The notes beneath the pieces are model-generated. The model had not been told where the DNA came from. It searched no databases and worked only from the letters and a program-made list of their open reading frames with translations. DNA of 64,000 nucleotides, from assembly GCF_024713945.1 (NCBI RefSeq), contig NC_134679.1, positions 2,671,001-2,735,000 on the forward strand, written 5' to 3'. Of the stretch, positions 23,348-38,400 are shown piece by piece. Origin of the DNA: Dermatophagoides farinae. Its lineage: Eukaryota; Arthropoda; Arachnida; Sarcoptiformes; Pyroglyphidae. Position numbers and translations under genes: made by a program. Positions within the stretch are counted from its first letter, which is position 1, and every line of letters begins with the position of its first letter.

Positions 23348-23685
23348 CCCACCGGTGTTTGATTGTGTGTATTGTGTTCCCGAACACGATTCTGTTACGA
23401 TTATATTTGTCAAACTGGACAAATGTAATAAAATTTAATAATAATAATCTTTTCTTTCAATATCTCTTTTTTCTGTTTATGTTTGTCGATTGATTGATTG
23501 AGTGCTTGACGTAGACATGATGATGATGATGATGATGACATTGGATTGTATTGTAACTGTAAACAATTTTTTCTCCATTTTCATTTGGCTATTTATTTAT
23601 CCATAAAAATAATAATGACCATCTATGGGCTTTCAAGTCATTTTTATTTTTGTTTTTACTCTGTTCATCATTTCGTGATATATGT

Positions 23686-23717
<32 letters not shown>
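23686..23717. repeat. (ATG)n microsatellite
   Basis: About ten or eleven perfect TGA/ATG units, one of the longest of its class here. Confidence 0.9.
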
Positions 23718-25625
23718 TGTGTACATTTGGCGTTTTCTTCGCACTGCTGTTGTTGCTGCTGCATCTTATACTGTCGCCACTGTCAATCATCATCATTGAC
23801 TGTGAACAGGTGAAATGAAGAAGAAGAAGAAGAAAAAAAAACTTTATGAACAACAAACATTCAATTAATTCAAATGGAAAAAAAACTTCTCGGAAAAAAA
23901 TATATGAAATCAAAATCAAATCAGATTGAAAATGAAAAATCAAAATAATAGACTTTTGCTTCAGTTGTTACTATTATACTACATTGATTAATGATAATAA
24001 AGATGTACGTTTTTTGCCTGTCTGTCATTTCATAAATGAATGATAATCGTATGACAATTTCATTGGAAAAGAAAAGTTTTTCAAAATATGAAATTTTATT
24101 TGTAAAAGATAACGAATTCGGAAATTCAAATTTTTTTTCTGCTTTCATTTTGATGATGTAGACATAAATGTATCTATAACGAGGAATTATTGTTTTGAAA
24201 TAAAAAATGACTAACCAGTAAATAACAAGAATGTCAAAAAAAAAAAAAATAAATGTTCATTATGTCCATAACAACTCTACTTACGTCAAATAATTCTTGG
24301 ATAGATTCCCGTGACAAAAAAATGTATCAAATTAACTAACTAAAGAGAGAGAGAGAGAAAAAGAGAAAAAAATGGAATGTTGATTGAATCAAAAGAATCC
24401 CAAAGAATTCATTCATTTTGGCCCTAATAATGATGTTGATGATCAACTAGATTTTTTTTCCAATGGAATTTCAAATTGTCCAAATAAAATGATTCCAGTA
24501 TCAAATGGCTTCATCAAATTTATTTGATTGTTAGCTCCTGTGTTTGTGTTTAGTAATAAAGACATCTATGTATGACATAATAATATTATCAGTTTCATCA
24601 AATAATCATATGGACAGGCTACTATTATAACACATGATGCTAGCCACGTCATATCTAATGTTATTTCTATATAATAATAATAATTGGTGAGATGCGTTTG
24701 GCTCATTATACATCATTGTCTACAATGATGACAAATTATGTCAAAGTAGATGAAAAAAAAATAGTATTTCCGAGACAAAAAAGAATGGGAATTTTCTTTC
24801 TAAAAAAAAAAAAAATTTCATTCCTTAATTGTCTATACCAGACAAATGAATGAATAAAATTGACTTGAAATCAAATCCAATTGAATGGGAACAACCACAA
24901 CAACAAGAAAAAAAATCACATTTTAAGTTCGATTTTATAACCAAATAAAATAAAAAATTTGCCTCCAACAATCAACAAATGACAATGGGAGAAAAATAAC
25001 GACAATGATGAAGAAGAGGAAGAAGAAAATTTACACCATTCATTGATCTGATCATAATGGTTTTTGTTTGTCTGTAATAATAATTCTGTTTAGTTTTCAT
25101 TTCATTGTTTATGTTTGTTTTTTTTTGTCAACTGTTGAATTGGCTTTGTATATGAATGTGTTGATAATCATCATCGTTATCATTAGGATATTTTTTTTCG
25201 GAACTAGGATTTTCCTCTATCTATGTATGTATAAATGTTGTTTTTAATGGATTTTCAATCTGGAACGAACAATTCGTTCTGATGATGATGATGATGATGA
25301 TATTTATGACATAAAAAATGTGATATTAACACAACAATGATGATTAAGATGATTCATTTTTTTTCATCTGTTAAGTGCATACTCATCATCATCATTGGCA
25401 ATTTATGTTTTGGTTTTCATTTTTTTTAGTTTCTATAGGTGAAATAACATTTTTTTCCCCACTTTAGCTTCATTACAACATCGGGCGACCAATCATATTA
25501 GTTGAAAAGAAAAAAAACTGGTCTTACAATTTAGATATTACCATTATCGTTGATGATGATATAGTGATGATTGTTGATTGTAATAATAATAATTACAATA
25601 AGAAACTTGTGGTACACTACAAACG

Positions 25626-25648
25626 TTTTTTTTTTTTTTTTTTTTTTT
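25626..25648. repeat. Poly-T tract (23)
   Basis: Uninterrupted T run. Confidence 0.85.
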
Positions 25649-25947
25649 GATTATAAACAGAGGACAAAAGGTTTTAATTATAATTGTCATAAATTTTTTT
25701 GACTTTGGCCATAGATATTATTGATATATTTATCTAGTTGTTTGTTGGAAATTGTAGAGGAATAGAAAATGAGATTTTGATTTTGATCTAATTTTTTCTT
25801 GTTGATTTAACTGTTTTTTTTTCGATGTCAACTATGGATATGGAAATTGATGCCGATGACATATGTAACAAAAATTTTTTTTTCTGTTGTATGTTTGTTT
25901 TGGTTTTCTAGGTTGCAATATATCAGATATTGAATGATTAAAAAAAT

Positions 25948-25982
25948 TATTATTATTATTGTTGTTGTTGTTGTTGTTGTTG
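25948..25982. repeat. (TTA)n-(TTG)n compound microsatellite
   Basis: Five TTA units followed without break by about seven TTG units. Confidence 0.9.
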
Positions 25983-28192
25983 GCATTTGTTGCCATAGGA
26001 TTTACATAAATCATAAAATGAAATAAAAATATGGTGATTGTGATACCCAAAAAAATATGGTTGCTCTAATTTGAACGGTGTTTTTGGAACAAAATTATCG
26101 CATAAAATGGCCACACCTCATTTGTAATGGAAATATAATGTACCGGTTGAAAACATTTTGTGGTTTGGACACCATGGCCGGACGTCATCGTGTTGACAAA
26201 AAATAAAAACAAAACAAAACAAAGCAAAATAAAAAAGTTCAGTGACCAGGTCAACAGGGTATTTCTGCAATTATCATTTAAAAATTGTGTTACTTTTGAA
26301 AATACATATCTCATTGAGTGTCATTGCCAACAATTGGGATAACGAACCAGACGAAATCGATAATGTGTGTATCTATTCATTATTTATCCAGGATATTATA
26401 ATTTTTTTTGTTTCCCAATTTTTTTTCCTTTTTTTTGATGCCAAAACTAACTGTTTTAATATTTTCCTTTCAATTTTATTTGTTTTTTTTCGTGTGTTTC
26501 GAAAAGGTTTTTTTCCTCGTTAATCATACACACACACACACACACACTCAAGGCATACGAAAATACCATCGATATATAACTTCATTGAGATTTCAATGAA
26601 AAAAACGAGGTAAAATTAACACATCATGAATGTCATCGATCATCAATAAAAGAGACTGAAATGGTTATGGTTAATCAAATATGATAAACATGCGAAATGG
26701 GAAAAAAAATTTCGGGAAGCAAAATTTGATTTTCAAAAAAAAGTGAAATTAAATGCAAATACAAAAAAAATCCATTTGAAATGATGTGTCAGATTGAATC
26801 AAATCCGTATTAATTACATGAAAATGATTTTTTTTTTTTGAAGAAATATTTGGCGCCAAATTTTTAATCGCATCCATAATGCACATTCATGATGTAAGTG
26901 GATTCTAATATCTCACATTTCATAAAACTACACATGTGTATTGCAATCGGAAAAAAATAGAAAAGCTGTTGCGCTGAATATTATCGTCATTATCATCATC
27001 ATTTACCAGGATCCAGATCCACACACACACACACTACAACTAAATATTTTTTGTATCCAAACACACCACTACAACTGGATTTTGTTGTTGTTGTTGTTGC
27101 TGTTGTTGATTGTGCCTGTATTGAACAGACAACTCTAAAACCTAATTTAACCTAACAAAATCAACCAGCCAAGCAACCAGATTGTATACAATAATAATTC
27201 TAACAACAACAACAAAAAAAAATAATATATCCAGTAAAATTATCAAGAAAGGAGAAAAAGCCAGATTGATACACACACACACGCATATTGAGAGAGAAGA
27301 AGAGAGAGGATACATAGCAAAAACACAAAAAAAAGAGAGAAACAAACTCCATGGCCGTATAGAACAACTGGCAGACATCATTTCGTGTTTGCTGTGTGTG
27401 TATGTTTTTCGTATTTTGTGTTTACCATTCGTTTATGTATGTTTATATTTGTGTATAAGGTTGGTTGGATATATTTTATTTTATTTTATTTTTTTCCTCA
27501 TTCGAAAAAATCATCAACAATCCTAAAATCAGTTGGCATTCGGCACTAGAACATTTGATACAACTATTCGTATGTGTGTGTGTGTATTGGTGTGTTTATT
27601 TGCAAATAGAAATTGAAAGCGGCGACAAGCTGACTTTAAAAAAAAAAAAATTTTTTTTCACTAATTTATCGTTTAAATTTTCCATTTATTAGTTAAAAAA
27701 TTACTGATTTTTTTCCTGATTGATCACATCTAATACTTAAAATTATTGATCATCATCATCATAATCGCACTGATGTAATACACCGAAAATAAAAAAATTT
27801 TCATTGAAAGATTATTGTAAATTGATTGATTGATTGATTGATTGAATATCAAAATAATATCGTATATCTATGAAAAAAATCGATAGAAATTATACAAGTG
27901 TTGTTGTTTTTTTTCCACAATCATTTTTTTTTTTGGTGTTTTGAATAACCGATTTTTTTTTGTATTCATCTCCATTTTCCATGATCATCATCATCATCAT
28001 CCTTCGATTTTTGATTGTGTGTCTGTGTGTGTGTGTATACATTGGTGTGATTTATGAAGAATTGATTCGAAAACCAACGCCCTCTTTTTAAACATAATTT
28101 TTTTTTGTTTTGTTTCCCGATTTTATTAGACGCCTTAGTAATAAAGTAAAAAAAAAAATTAAATCCAAAACATTCGACTTTATCAACAATTA

Positions 28193-28212
28193 TGACGACG
28201 ACGACGACGACG
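28193..28212. repeat. (GAC)n microsatellite
   Basis: Six or seven GAC units, a GC-rich class that is rare in this AT-rich window; a second ACGACGACG block occurs near 28,384. Confidence 0.85.
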
Positions 28213-28816
28213 CCCCTTTTGTCGTCATTTAATTTTTGATTTTTTGTTTCTCATTTCATTTATATTGGTAGTATTTGGATAGTGCTACAAAAAAACACCA
28301 ACAATAACACAATAAAATCCTGAATAAAAATCCCAATCTTTATATTATTATTATATTAACGTCATCAATCCCAAAAAAAAAAACGACGACGACGACAACT
28401 ACGACAATGATAATAATGTTGGATTTTATTGTATCATGTGACGCCAATTGATGATTGTAATTTACAATAATAATGATGATCTGAACGAATTAATGATACC
28501 TGTGTACAATACAATACCAAATACGATACATACGTGTTTTATTGTTTTGTTTCAATATTTTTTTTTTGTTTTGTTTTTATTTTTTTCGAAAAAAATTTCC
28601 TTTCAAATATCGATTTAAATTTTCATTTGTTTGTCGATTTCATTGTTTGTTTTGTTTTCTTTTTTTTTTGCTGTGTTTTGTTGCTGTGACATCATCAAAT
28701 ATTTGCCATTTTTTTCCATCACCACTATTATTCAGCTAACAAAATATTGAAATTATTGAAAACAAGAAAAAAAAAATGCAAAAATCCTCATCGATTTAGA
28801 TACGATAAAGGCAATC

Positions 28817-28840
28817 AAAAAAAAAAAAAAAAAAAAAAAA
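28817..28840. repeat. Poly-A tract (24)
   Basis: Uninterrupted A run, the longest in the window; no retroposon body is evident upstream. Confidence 0.85.
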
Positions 28841-31800
28841 TAGTAAATATCCTTTCAAACAAAAATTTGTCGTAACAAATTTTAAAATATATATTCAGCT
28901 TGAATATATGTGGAAAACCAAAACAAAACTCAACAACGACAACAACCGATTGAAACATTTCAAACTGTATAGGACTAACTGTAAGGAGTAGAGGCCAAAA
29001 AAAAATAATAATTTTTATACCAGGCAACATGAATATATCGAGAATTTTTTTTTCTGAATGTCATCGTCAACTAAATTTTGTCGTCATTCTTCATTTGTAT
29101 GATGTATTCAACAATTTGAATTGAGTATATCTTTCTCCTTTTCCTTCACATAAATAATTTTAACAACGGTGAAAAATTGTGCAAAAATCATTTCTGCTGT
29201 TTTTCCCCTGGTTTTCATTTGTATCGATTAGAATTAAATCGTGTAATGTTGTATGCGTGCGTGTGTGTATAACCAACAACACTGTTCGCGATATCAACAT
29301 CACACCACCATCATTACCACTTTGATACATATCTCGAAGTGTGAGTTTGATTCCTTCTGATTCGCTACTTTTAAGCCGAATTTTTTTTGTTTTCAATTAT
29401 GATTCTATAGCCAAAACAAATTTTAATAACTTCATAATACCACAAGTCTTTCAATGAAAACAAATTTACCTCTTTTTATTTTCCCGAAAATCAATCAATC
29501 AATCAATCAATAAAGTACCCTTTTCATATCATCAGGTACATAACCACTCATCCCATTTTACATCAAAACAAAAAAAAAGAAACATTCAAATCGATAACGA
29601 TTGATTGATGATCATAGCAATCGATTGCCGACCATTTCATCGATTATCACATTGTTGATAAGTGTTTTTCATTTATGTTCCGGTTTCACAGAGTTCATTC
29701 ATTTTTTCTTTATTCATTTATCTTGTGATTACTATAGAATGATTGATCAAGGTTGTTTGATTGATCGGTGATATCAAATGTCTGATTGAATTAATTTTGA
29801 TTTTTTTTTTTTGGATCATCATTATCGTCATTGACAACAATAATAACCTGCAGTATCGATCAAGAAAAAAAATCATCACCAATTTGATTTGATTCTGATC
29901 TGATCTATTACACCAGAAGAGAAAGAGTGAAAAAATTTTAAGAATTTCATTTATCACAGCAATTTTGTTTTTTTTTCCTGTCTCCATATCATCACTCGTC
30001 GTTTTTGTGCTATTTTTTTTTCTTATTTGGTGCATATATCACCACTACAATAGAAATGTAAGTAATTTGATCCATTTTCGTTCATAATCGATATCAAAAT
30101 AATTTTATTTTTGTTTTTGCATGTCGCACTTAATTCACTGTTTTCAATTTTTTTTTTTTGCTAATCCTTCATAATTATTCGTGATACCTTTTTAAATATC
30201 ATGAAGAAAATCAATAGAGGAAGAATCATTTTTTTTCAGTTGAATTCATTATTGAATGCTCTTGAAAATCATATCCTCTATCATCATTATCATCATCACT
30301 AAAAGTGAGAAAAAAAATAAATATAAAAATGTAATGATAAAGTCCACATATGTGTGCTTGTATTATTAAGCTCACAATTTCTAATCATTTATCATCATCA
30401 TGCCAATGGATGTGATTGATTGTGATCGTTGATTATATTGATGAAGAAACGATATTTTAATCAATGAAAATAATTTTCATTTCCATTTTATTTTTGTGGC
30501 TATTGAATGACAAAAAAAAAACCTGATTTGTCAATCGGCTTGTCCAACAATTTTATTTTATTTAAATGATATTTTTTTCCCCTTTTTTTAAATTGGAAAA
30601 TTTCTATTTTTAAATTTCAATTTTACTTTTCATATCATTTAATTCATTTTTTCATTTGTTGTTGTTGTTGTTGTTTGTCATTGCATCGAAACATGATGAT
30701 CAATTCAAAATCTACTGTTGGCATAATTTTTTTTCCCCATTTTTTGATGATGATGTTATGATGATTGAAATGTGTTTACGTTTGGAAAACATTCGTTTTA
30801 AAGAAAGAGAGAGAGAGAAAAAAAAAATTATCGTTTGTAGTATCATCAATGACGTTACCACGTCACCACACGTTATTTTTTTTAAACAAACGAAAGATTT
30901 TCATCCTTTTTTTACTTCTCCATAACTCTTTTTGCACACATAAAAAAAACCACCGGTATTTTTTTTTAAGAAGTAGCCGCACAGTTCAAAGTTAATCAAG
31001 TACAATACCTATTACTTATTTTCTATGCTTCTCAAAACCGGGGAGAGTGAAAAAAAAATTATCATTATTTACATTTACAAATACAGTAGAAAAAAAAATT
31101 GTTCATTGTTTTTAATTTATATTGCAATTATTCATCATTCATACACATTGCCATTCGTTTTGCAATTATATTATTATTATTATTATTATTATTGTTGCTG
31201 CTGCTATTAGATTTTCTCATGAATGAAATGATGTCAGTAATTTAAAGAATGAATATAGAGAAAAAAAATTCCATTCAAAACAGACAGAATTATAACTCAA
31301 GTTCATCATCTTTTCAAGAATGGAATCTGAATATTAAAATTCTTTAAACAAAATGGATATATATTTATAATTTCATTCTTATGGAGAAACATTTAACAAC
31401 GATGAAAAAAAACGGGATCGAGGTTGAAACTATCAATACGGAATATAATAATAATAATAATAATCCTAACAATAACAATGAAAATATTGAAAATTACTAA
31501 ATAGTTCATGTTTTTGTAAATTTTCGTTTTTTTTTCTCTCTTCTAACACACACACACACAACAAACGTGAGTTTGGTGCGCGTGCACGACATAGAGACAC
31601 ATTTTTTTATTATTATTATTATATTGAAAATAAGTTTGTTGGTGCATTTATGATTCGTTTCCCATTCTATATGATATGAATAAAATATTTCAATCTCAAT
31701 TCATTCATTCATTCACATCTAAAGAATATATTTGAACAAAAAAAAAATAAAAAATAAAACACTTGGATAGATGTTACGTTATTTTTAACTTTATATGGCA

Positions 31801-33916
31801 AACATTCGAATGATGATGATGATGATGATGAAGTGAAACAAATTTTTCGTCATCTTCATTCTCAATGTATATATAATACATACAAACACCATACGATACT
31901 TGTTTTCATTTGCTGTTCCTGTCCCGTTATAATAATAATAATAATAATGTGAATCAGAAAAAAAGTGAAAAATAACTTGAAAAAAATAGATGATGTTCTC
32001 ATTTCAATTGTTTTGGTATTTTTTGAATTCATTTCAATTCAATTCAATTCAAAAAGTTTACACAAACATACATTTCAATGTTTGTTTCATCGGTGTGTGT
32101 GTGTGTGTGTATGCACAAATGTATATATACATCATTTATTCTATAGTTGTTGTTGTTTATAAAACCAGAAAACAAGTTCAAATTTGCAACAACAACAACA
32201 ACAAAAAAAACCAAATGAAAATAGGTGATATACAAATAGCAACAGCTGTAAATTGTTGTTGCGATATATGTCGATGATGATGATGATGATGATGATGTGT
32301 TTGTATAATAACAATAATGAGATGGAAAAAAAGAAGAAGAAGAAAAAAAATGTATTCAAAATTCAATAGATGAATGAATGAATGAATGATGCTAAATATG
32401 ACGATCAAGTAGCCTAGTAAATATTTTTTGTTGTCAATATATTTGCAATATAGAAATGGGTGAATTGAATTGAAATGAGTGTGTGAGTCAGTGAGTGAGT
32501 GAAATGAAAAGAGAGGCCAAATATGTAATGTACAGCTCCCAAAATATATGCATATTTTGTATATTAATAATAATAATGATGATGATGATGATGATGAGAA
32601 CATATGGAAATATAATGAGAATAATGATGGAAAACAATGTTCTGAATGTTACTTGAACCAATACATTTATTGAGAATGAACGAGAGAGAGAGAGAAAGAG
32701 GGGGAGGAAATCGATTGAAACAAAATAGCAATCACATCATTATCATCATCGTCATTATGATTGATGTTTGAGGTATTGTATTACGGGTATTTCGATTTGT
32801 TATCCAATATATATCTTTTTTTTCTTATTTGATCATTTGATCAAATAAATAAATTTTTCATATTTCTATTCTACTACTCTACATTGATTGATGTTGTGAA
32901 TAGTAGTAAATCTTTTATGTGAAAAAAAATGATGATGATGATGATGATGATGAAGTGAATTGAAATTTTTTTCATTTTTTTTTAATTGAAATAAAAATTT
33001 CAACGTTATACACTGAATCCTATTTATATTCTTTATGCATATGCCGGTTTATAATCATCAATGATGATCTGATGTTTTGTATTTGTATTTTTTTTTTTTT
33101 TGTTTATTGTAAAAATAGAATCCATGATAATGAAATAGAGACCTACAGCCCAGTGTCGACAAATAATCAAACAAACTAACAAAAATGTTGGAATGAATAT
33201 CATATTATGTGTATATACAAATCAAATATGAGTGGCATGTTTTTTTCCTTCATTGTAATGTGTGTGATATGATGATGATGATGATTATGAGAACAAAACG
33301 CCCCTTGTTTGCTGCCAACACACACACACACACACACTATTTCATGTTATATTCGTTCTGAATGTATCTAAAAGCAAAAAACCAAAAAAAAAAAATTCTT
33401 TCCTGGTCATCAAAGCTTTGCTTTGGGTTTTTTTTTTCTTGTAATATTTGTTCGCTGAGTTGTCGAACCCACCACTTGTATATATTCGGGCATTTTTTTG
33501 TTTCGTTTTGTTTTTCATCTAACAAATGACGTTATTCATCCATTCATTCATTTCACAAATTTGCCATTCATCATATAATAATGATGATGATGATGATGAT
33601 GATAGGCTAGGATATATATGATTGGAATTCCATAAATCAGGATTTTGTTTTTTCCTCATTATCACAAACATGCTAAACAACGGAAATTTTTTTTTTTTTT
33701 TTGCTGTGATGTGATTATTGTTGATTAATACATCCATAATACATAAATAAATGAAATCTTTACATTCTTTTCGAGTAAATAAAAAAAATCATCTGATCAA
33801 TGATTTCATCATTGATTATCGTGACGATTTTCTTTTTATCATCATAAACAACAACAACAACTACAACGAAATCAAAGATCCTTGCAAGTGCAACATGTGC
33901 AATTAATAATGTTTGT

Positions 33917-33950
33917 CATCATCATCATCATCATCATCATTATCATCATC
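33917..33950. repeat. (ATC)n microsatellite
   Basis: About ten CAT/ATC units with one interruption. Confidence 0.85.
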
Positions 33951-35143
33951 ATTGATGATTATGACTATCAACAAAGTCGACTATTATCAATTTTTTTTTC
34001 ATTTCAATCAATCGATCGCTGAAAATGGATAATCATTCAATGATGAATCTATCATCATAAACATCAAAATTGCCTGGCATCAATCTTTTTCTTTTATTTT
34101 TTTTTTTAATTTTCATCTATCCTACTGGATTTTCGGATATTTTTGGTACAATTTTCCACAACGGTAAATAATGAAAAAAAAATGTATTCGGACTGATAAA
34201 AAAAGTGTGAGTCCGATATTTGTTTGTTTGTTTTCTATGGCTATTTTCTTGTTTTCCATATTTTTTCAATCATAACAAAAAAATAATTTTTTTTTCATCC
34301 CTTTTTTTGCCCGAATGATTCAATTTATACGCACACACGCACATTAATATTTTTTTTCCATTTTTTTTGGTTGGATAAATTGATCACCAGTTTGCAACCA
34401 AAAAAAAAACGGATTTATATCCGTGATTTATATTATTATTTTGAATGAAAGATAATTTCATATACCAGTGAATAAAAGTGTTATTTTCAAATGTTTATTG
34501 TTGCAAATCAAACGCATCATTGATTTTTCATATAAGATAAATTTTTCAGTCAATCAGAAACGTATTTTTTTTTCTTTTACTTGATTGATGCTTCAAACAT
34601 TTACATTGCGATTCGATTCGAATGAATTTTTTTTCTTTCGTTGCATTGATCATCGTTTATCACTTTCGATTTTAGTTTTGAAAAAAAAATTCACATTTGT
34701 TCATGTGTGTATAAGTGTGTGTGTGTGTAATAAAAATAAATCTGCAAATATCACCTTGATAATCTTTCAATTTCTATTTTTTCATCATATAAAAATTCAG
34801 GTTTCAATATAATGATGATGATGATTGCAATGGCTATTTTATTTTTATTCATTTTGCTGCATTCAGAAAAAGGGGTATAATTCTCACTTTTTTTCCTCTC
34901 ATGAACTATTTCAGGATCTCATCATCATCATCAATATTGGCGCCACTACTAAATTGATCTTTTCTCTCTCCATTTTTTTTCTTCTTTGATCTGATCAGAT
35001 ATCTGGTTGAATATTTGTTTATTTGTTTGTCATTTTTTTTCTTGTTTTACGTAAATTCCATTGCGATTTCATTCAATTTAGGTTTTGAATTACATGCGTG
35101 TGTGGGAAAAAACATTTTTGTTTTTTCATCATAGATAATTTTT

Positions 35144-35148
<5 letters not shown>

Positions 35149-35190
<42 letters not shown>
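35149..35190. repeat. (GT)21 microsatellite
   Basis: Forty-two bases of perfect alternating GT, the longest dinucleotide GT array in the window and a good candidate for Z-DNA formation and length polymorphism. Confidence 0.95.
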
Positions 35191-35193
<3 letters not shown>

Positions 35194-35210
35194 TTATCCA
35201 TTTAGTCTTC

Positions 35211-35241
35211 TGATGATGATGATGATGATGATCATCATCAT
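35211..35241. repeat. Palindromic (GAT)n/(ATC)n array
   Basis: Six GAT units switch at a central GATC to ATCATCATC, giving a self-complementary hairpin-forming array. Confidence 0.85.
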
Positions 35242-35430
35242 AATCAAAAAATATTGACGATGGTGTCTGAAAATGATGATGATGATTACAATTAGGAAAT
35301 GGAATTGCTATATCAGATTTTTGAAAATTAATTTGTCTCTTTCTCTCTCTCTCTATATATCTCACTCTCAATTGAATCACAATTTTCATCATAAGATTTT
35401 TTCCATTGAATATAACTTTTGGATCTTCTT

Positions 35431-35458
35431 GATGATGATGATGATGATCATCATCATC
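35431..35458. repeat. Second palindromic (GAT)n/(ATC)n array
   Basis: The same strand switch as the array 200 bp upstream: GAT units, a central GATC, then ATC units. A further (GAT)n lies at 35,505-35,531. Confidence 0.85.
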
Positions 35459-38400
35459 AACAACAACAACTGAAAGATTATGAATGCAATGACTTTAATG
35501 ATCTATGATGATGATGATGATGATGATGATCTATCCTTTAAGGCTATTATGCTCTTTTTATTTTTTTTTCATTCACAATCATCATAATCGTCATCATCAT
35601 CATCATCATCATCATTTAGCTTCTGTTTCTGAATCTGGAATGGAACACACACACACACACACGCAGACACTTGTTTGGCAATTAATTAATACAATAATAA
35701 TGGGCAGAAAATAAAAATGTAATTCAAAAACATCGAATAAAATCCAAGATGACCTTTTCATCACCATCATCAATGATGTGAATGGTTTCTTTTTTTTTTG
35801 TTGATTTTCATTCAATAAATATTGAAAAATTGTATCATCTTTTCATCATAATGATCGTTATTATTCAATTTCAATTCAATCTTTTTTTATTTCGTTAATC
35901 AAACAACAACAACAAAAAAATCTTCTGACTCGAAAATTAAATTCAATCTAATCAACAGATGATGATGATGATTATGAGCGATATTAATCAAACAAATCTT
36001 TTAATCTATGATGATGATGATAATGATGATGAGACATTAAAAATAATATCTTCTTCTTGTAAATTTGAGGATTTGATGTTTTTTTTTCACTCTCCAAATA
36101 AGGTTTTTTTTTGTGCAGCAAAATAAAAAAAAACACCGTTACATATTTATATATGGGATGATGATTAGAAGTAAATCACACACACACACACACATACACC
36201 GGCAATCAATGATCCAATTTACATTATATTTACATTTACATTATTACTATTATAGTGATCATGATACATTTTATCCAAATATATTTTTTATTTTCTTTTT
36301 TCAGGATTGTTTAATGATAAATGATAATGGTAAAAAATGACGAAAATTTTCATTTTTTTTTGTACAATCATCATTATGGATTATTGATGTAATAATATTG
36401 TGCCCCAAAAAAAAAATTGATCAAAATACAAATCACAATCATTAGCATCATCATACATGTTGATGATGATGATAATAATATGCTTAATCGGATTAAATAT
36501 GAAATTTCACCTATATATATAATATTATTATCATTATTGATAATTTGTTTTTTTTTATTTTTTCTTCATCAAATTCATTTTTTTTTCATCAATAGCTTCC
36601 AAATATATACGAACCAATCCTAAATAAAGTGTTACATTAAATGTATCGTATATGTGTGTAAAGATATGGGTAATCTGCATCTGTAATACGAAAAAAAAGA
36701 ATGAATTAATTTGTAAATAATGCGAAAAAAATTTTCTCTTTAGATTTTGAATATTTTTTTTTATCATAAATTTTCTTTAAATATTTCAATTTAAAGAAGA
36801 AAACAAAAACATAACGTTCAAGCAAATCATGTCAATGGCCGGAAAATGGAGAGCAATCGAGAGTTTATTGTTTTTTTTTTTTTTAGTTTCAATTTTTTTC
36901 TTCATTCATAATATTGTTTATGACTGCGATGATTATAATGAAGATGGTCAGAAGCTTTTTCTTCATTAGGATCATACTGATTATGATGATGATGATGATG
37001 ATGATGTGGACAACAGCGAAAAAATGAAGAAAAAAAATTCCATTGATATCATCATCATTGATGTCATCATCAATTTTTTCTCGTTCGTTTGTTTGAAAAA
37101 ATGTCATGCCATACATTTTGTTGTTGTTGTTGTTCTCGTTGTTGTATATAATATTTCAGTCCATATGATATTTTTTTTACATGTCATCCTCCCCATTCTC
37201 TCTCTCATCCTATTGATTATGATCATCAGGATGAATTTTATTTCATAAATACTCTTTTTCTTTTTCATCTGTAATAAAATGTATATATAAAGATACACAC
37301 TATTGCGGTCATAACAATTAACCATGATAAATGTCCTCGTCATTCGAAACATTGTTGTCGTTGTTGTTGTTGAGATAAAAAAACGCAATGGCAATGATTT
37401 AGCTGATTTTAATTCATTCAATCAACATGTTCATGTACACACACAATACCGAATAAGAGATAATAAAAAAAAAGATCAAATAACTGAATTTATTTTTTTT
37501 CTCATTTTTAGCCCATTTCCGTAACATTTTGTTGGGTGTTCATTTTTTTCCATTATTGTTACTGAAATCAAAAGAGTTAAATCACCTATAGCCTAAATCA
37601 TCATCAGATGACAATGATGAAGATTACCCGTATCAAAATGGATATTTTTCATCCATCCATCCAGCCATTCAGATAAATTCATTTCTTACGTGACCTACGT
37701 TCTTTTTTCATTTTTGTTGATTTTATATCATCATCATGACATTAATCTTTTTGAATGTATATGATGATAATGATAGAAAAAAAACGAACAAAACAAATGA
37801 ATAGATGGATGGACAAACGGATTTGAACCATAGATTTATGACATATAGATAACTATTGGAATTATTATTGTCATCATCATCATCATCATCAAAAAATGAT
37901 ATGATTATGATGATGATGATGATGATGACAACAATTTTATATAAGATTTTATTTGTCTCTTTCTCTTTTTATGTCTAATTTTAAATTCAAACCAATGAAT
38001 TAATGTATGAATGAATTAATACTATCCTGTAACATTATATTGATGCAACACGGAGAAACAAAAATAAATAAAATTCTCATCAAATACAGAAGCCGTTCCC
38101 ATTGTTTTTATTTTATTCATTCTTTCATGTACATTTTTGGTTAAAGAAAGAGCAAAAAAAAACTGGTTCTCGAAAAAGAATTTCAAAACGTGCATTTCAC
38201 GCACGCACACACACACACATTCATTGATCGAAAATGCCAAAACCACCATGAAAATATATCATAATGCACTGAACAAAAAAAAAATATGATAAGGAATTGA
38301 TCGTAAAATTGTCACTAAATTGTTTATTATCATAAACAATTCAAGTCTGTTTTTTTTGTTTTGTTTCTCTATCATTCATTTTTGTTTTGTATTTGAATAT

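Noticed and set aside
29160-29396. 78-codon minus-strand frame with mixed composition
   Set aside because: The composition is slightly better than its neighbours, but the middle is a (GT)n-derived HTRTHT stretch and there is no family resemblance or exon context.
33917-33950. Repeat arrays as possible CRISPR
   Set aside because: All direct arrays in the window are tri- or dinucleotide microsatellites or the transposon minisatellite, with no unique spacers.
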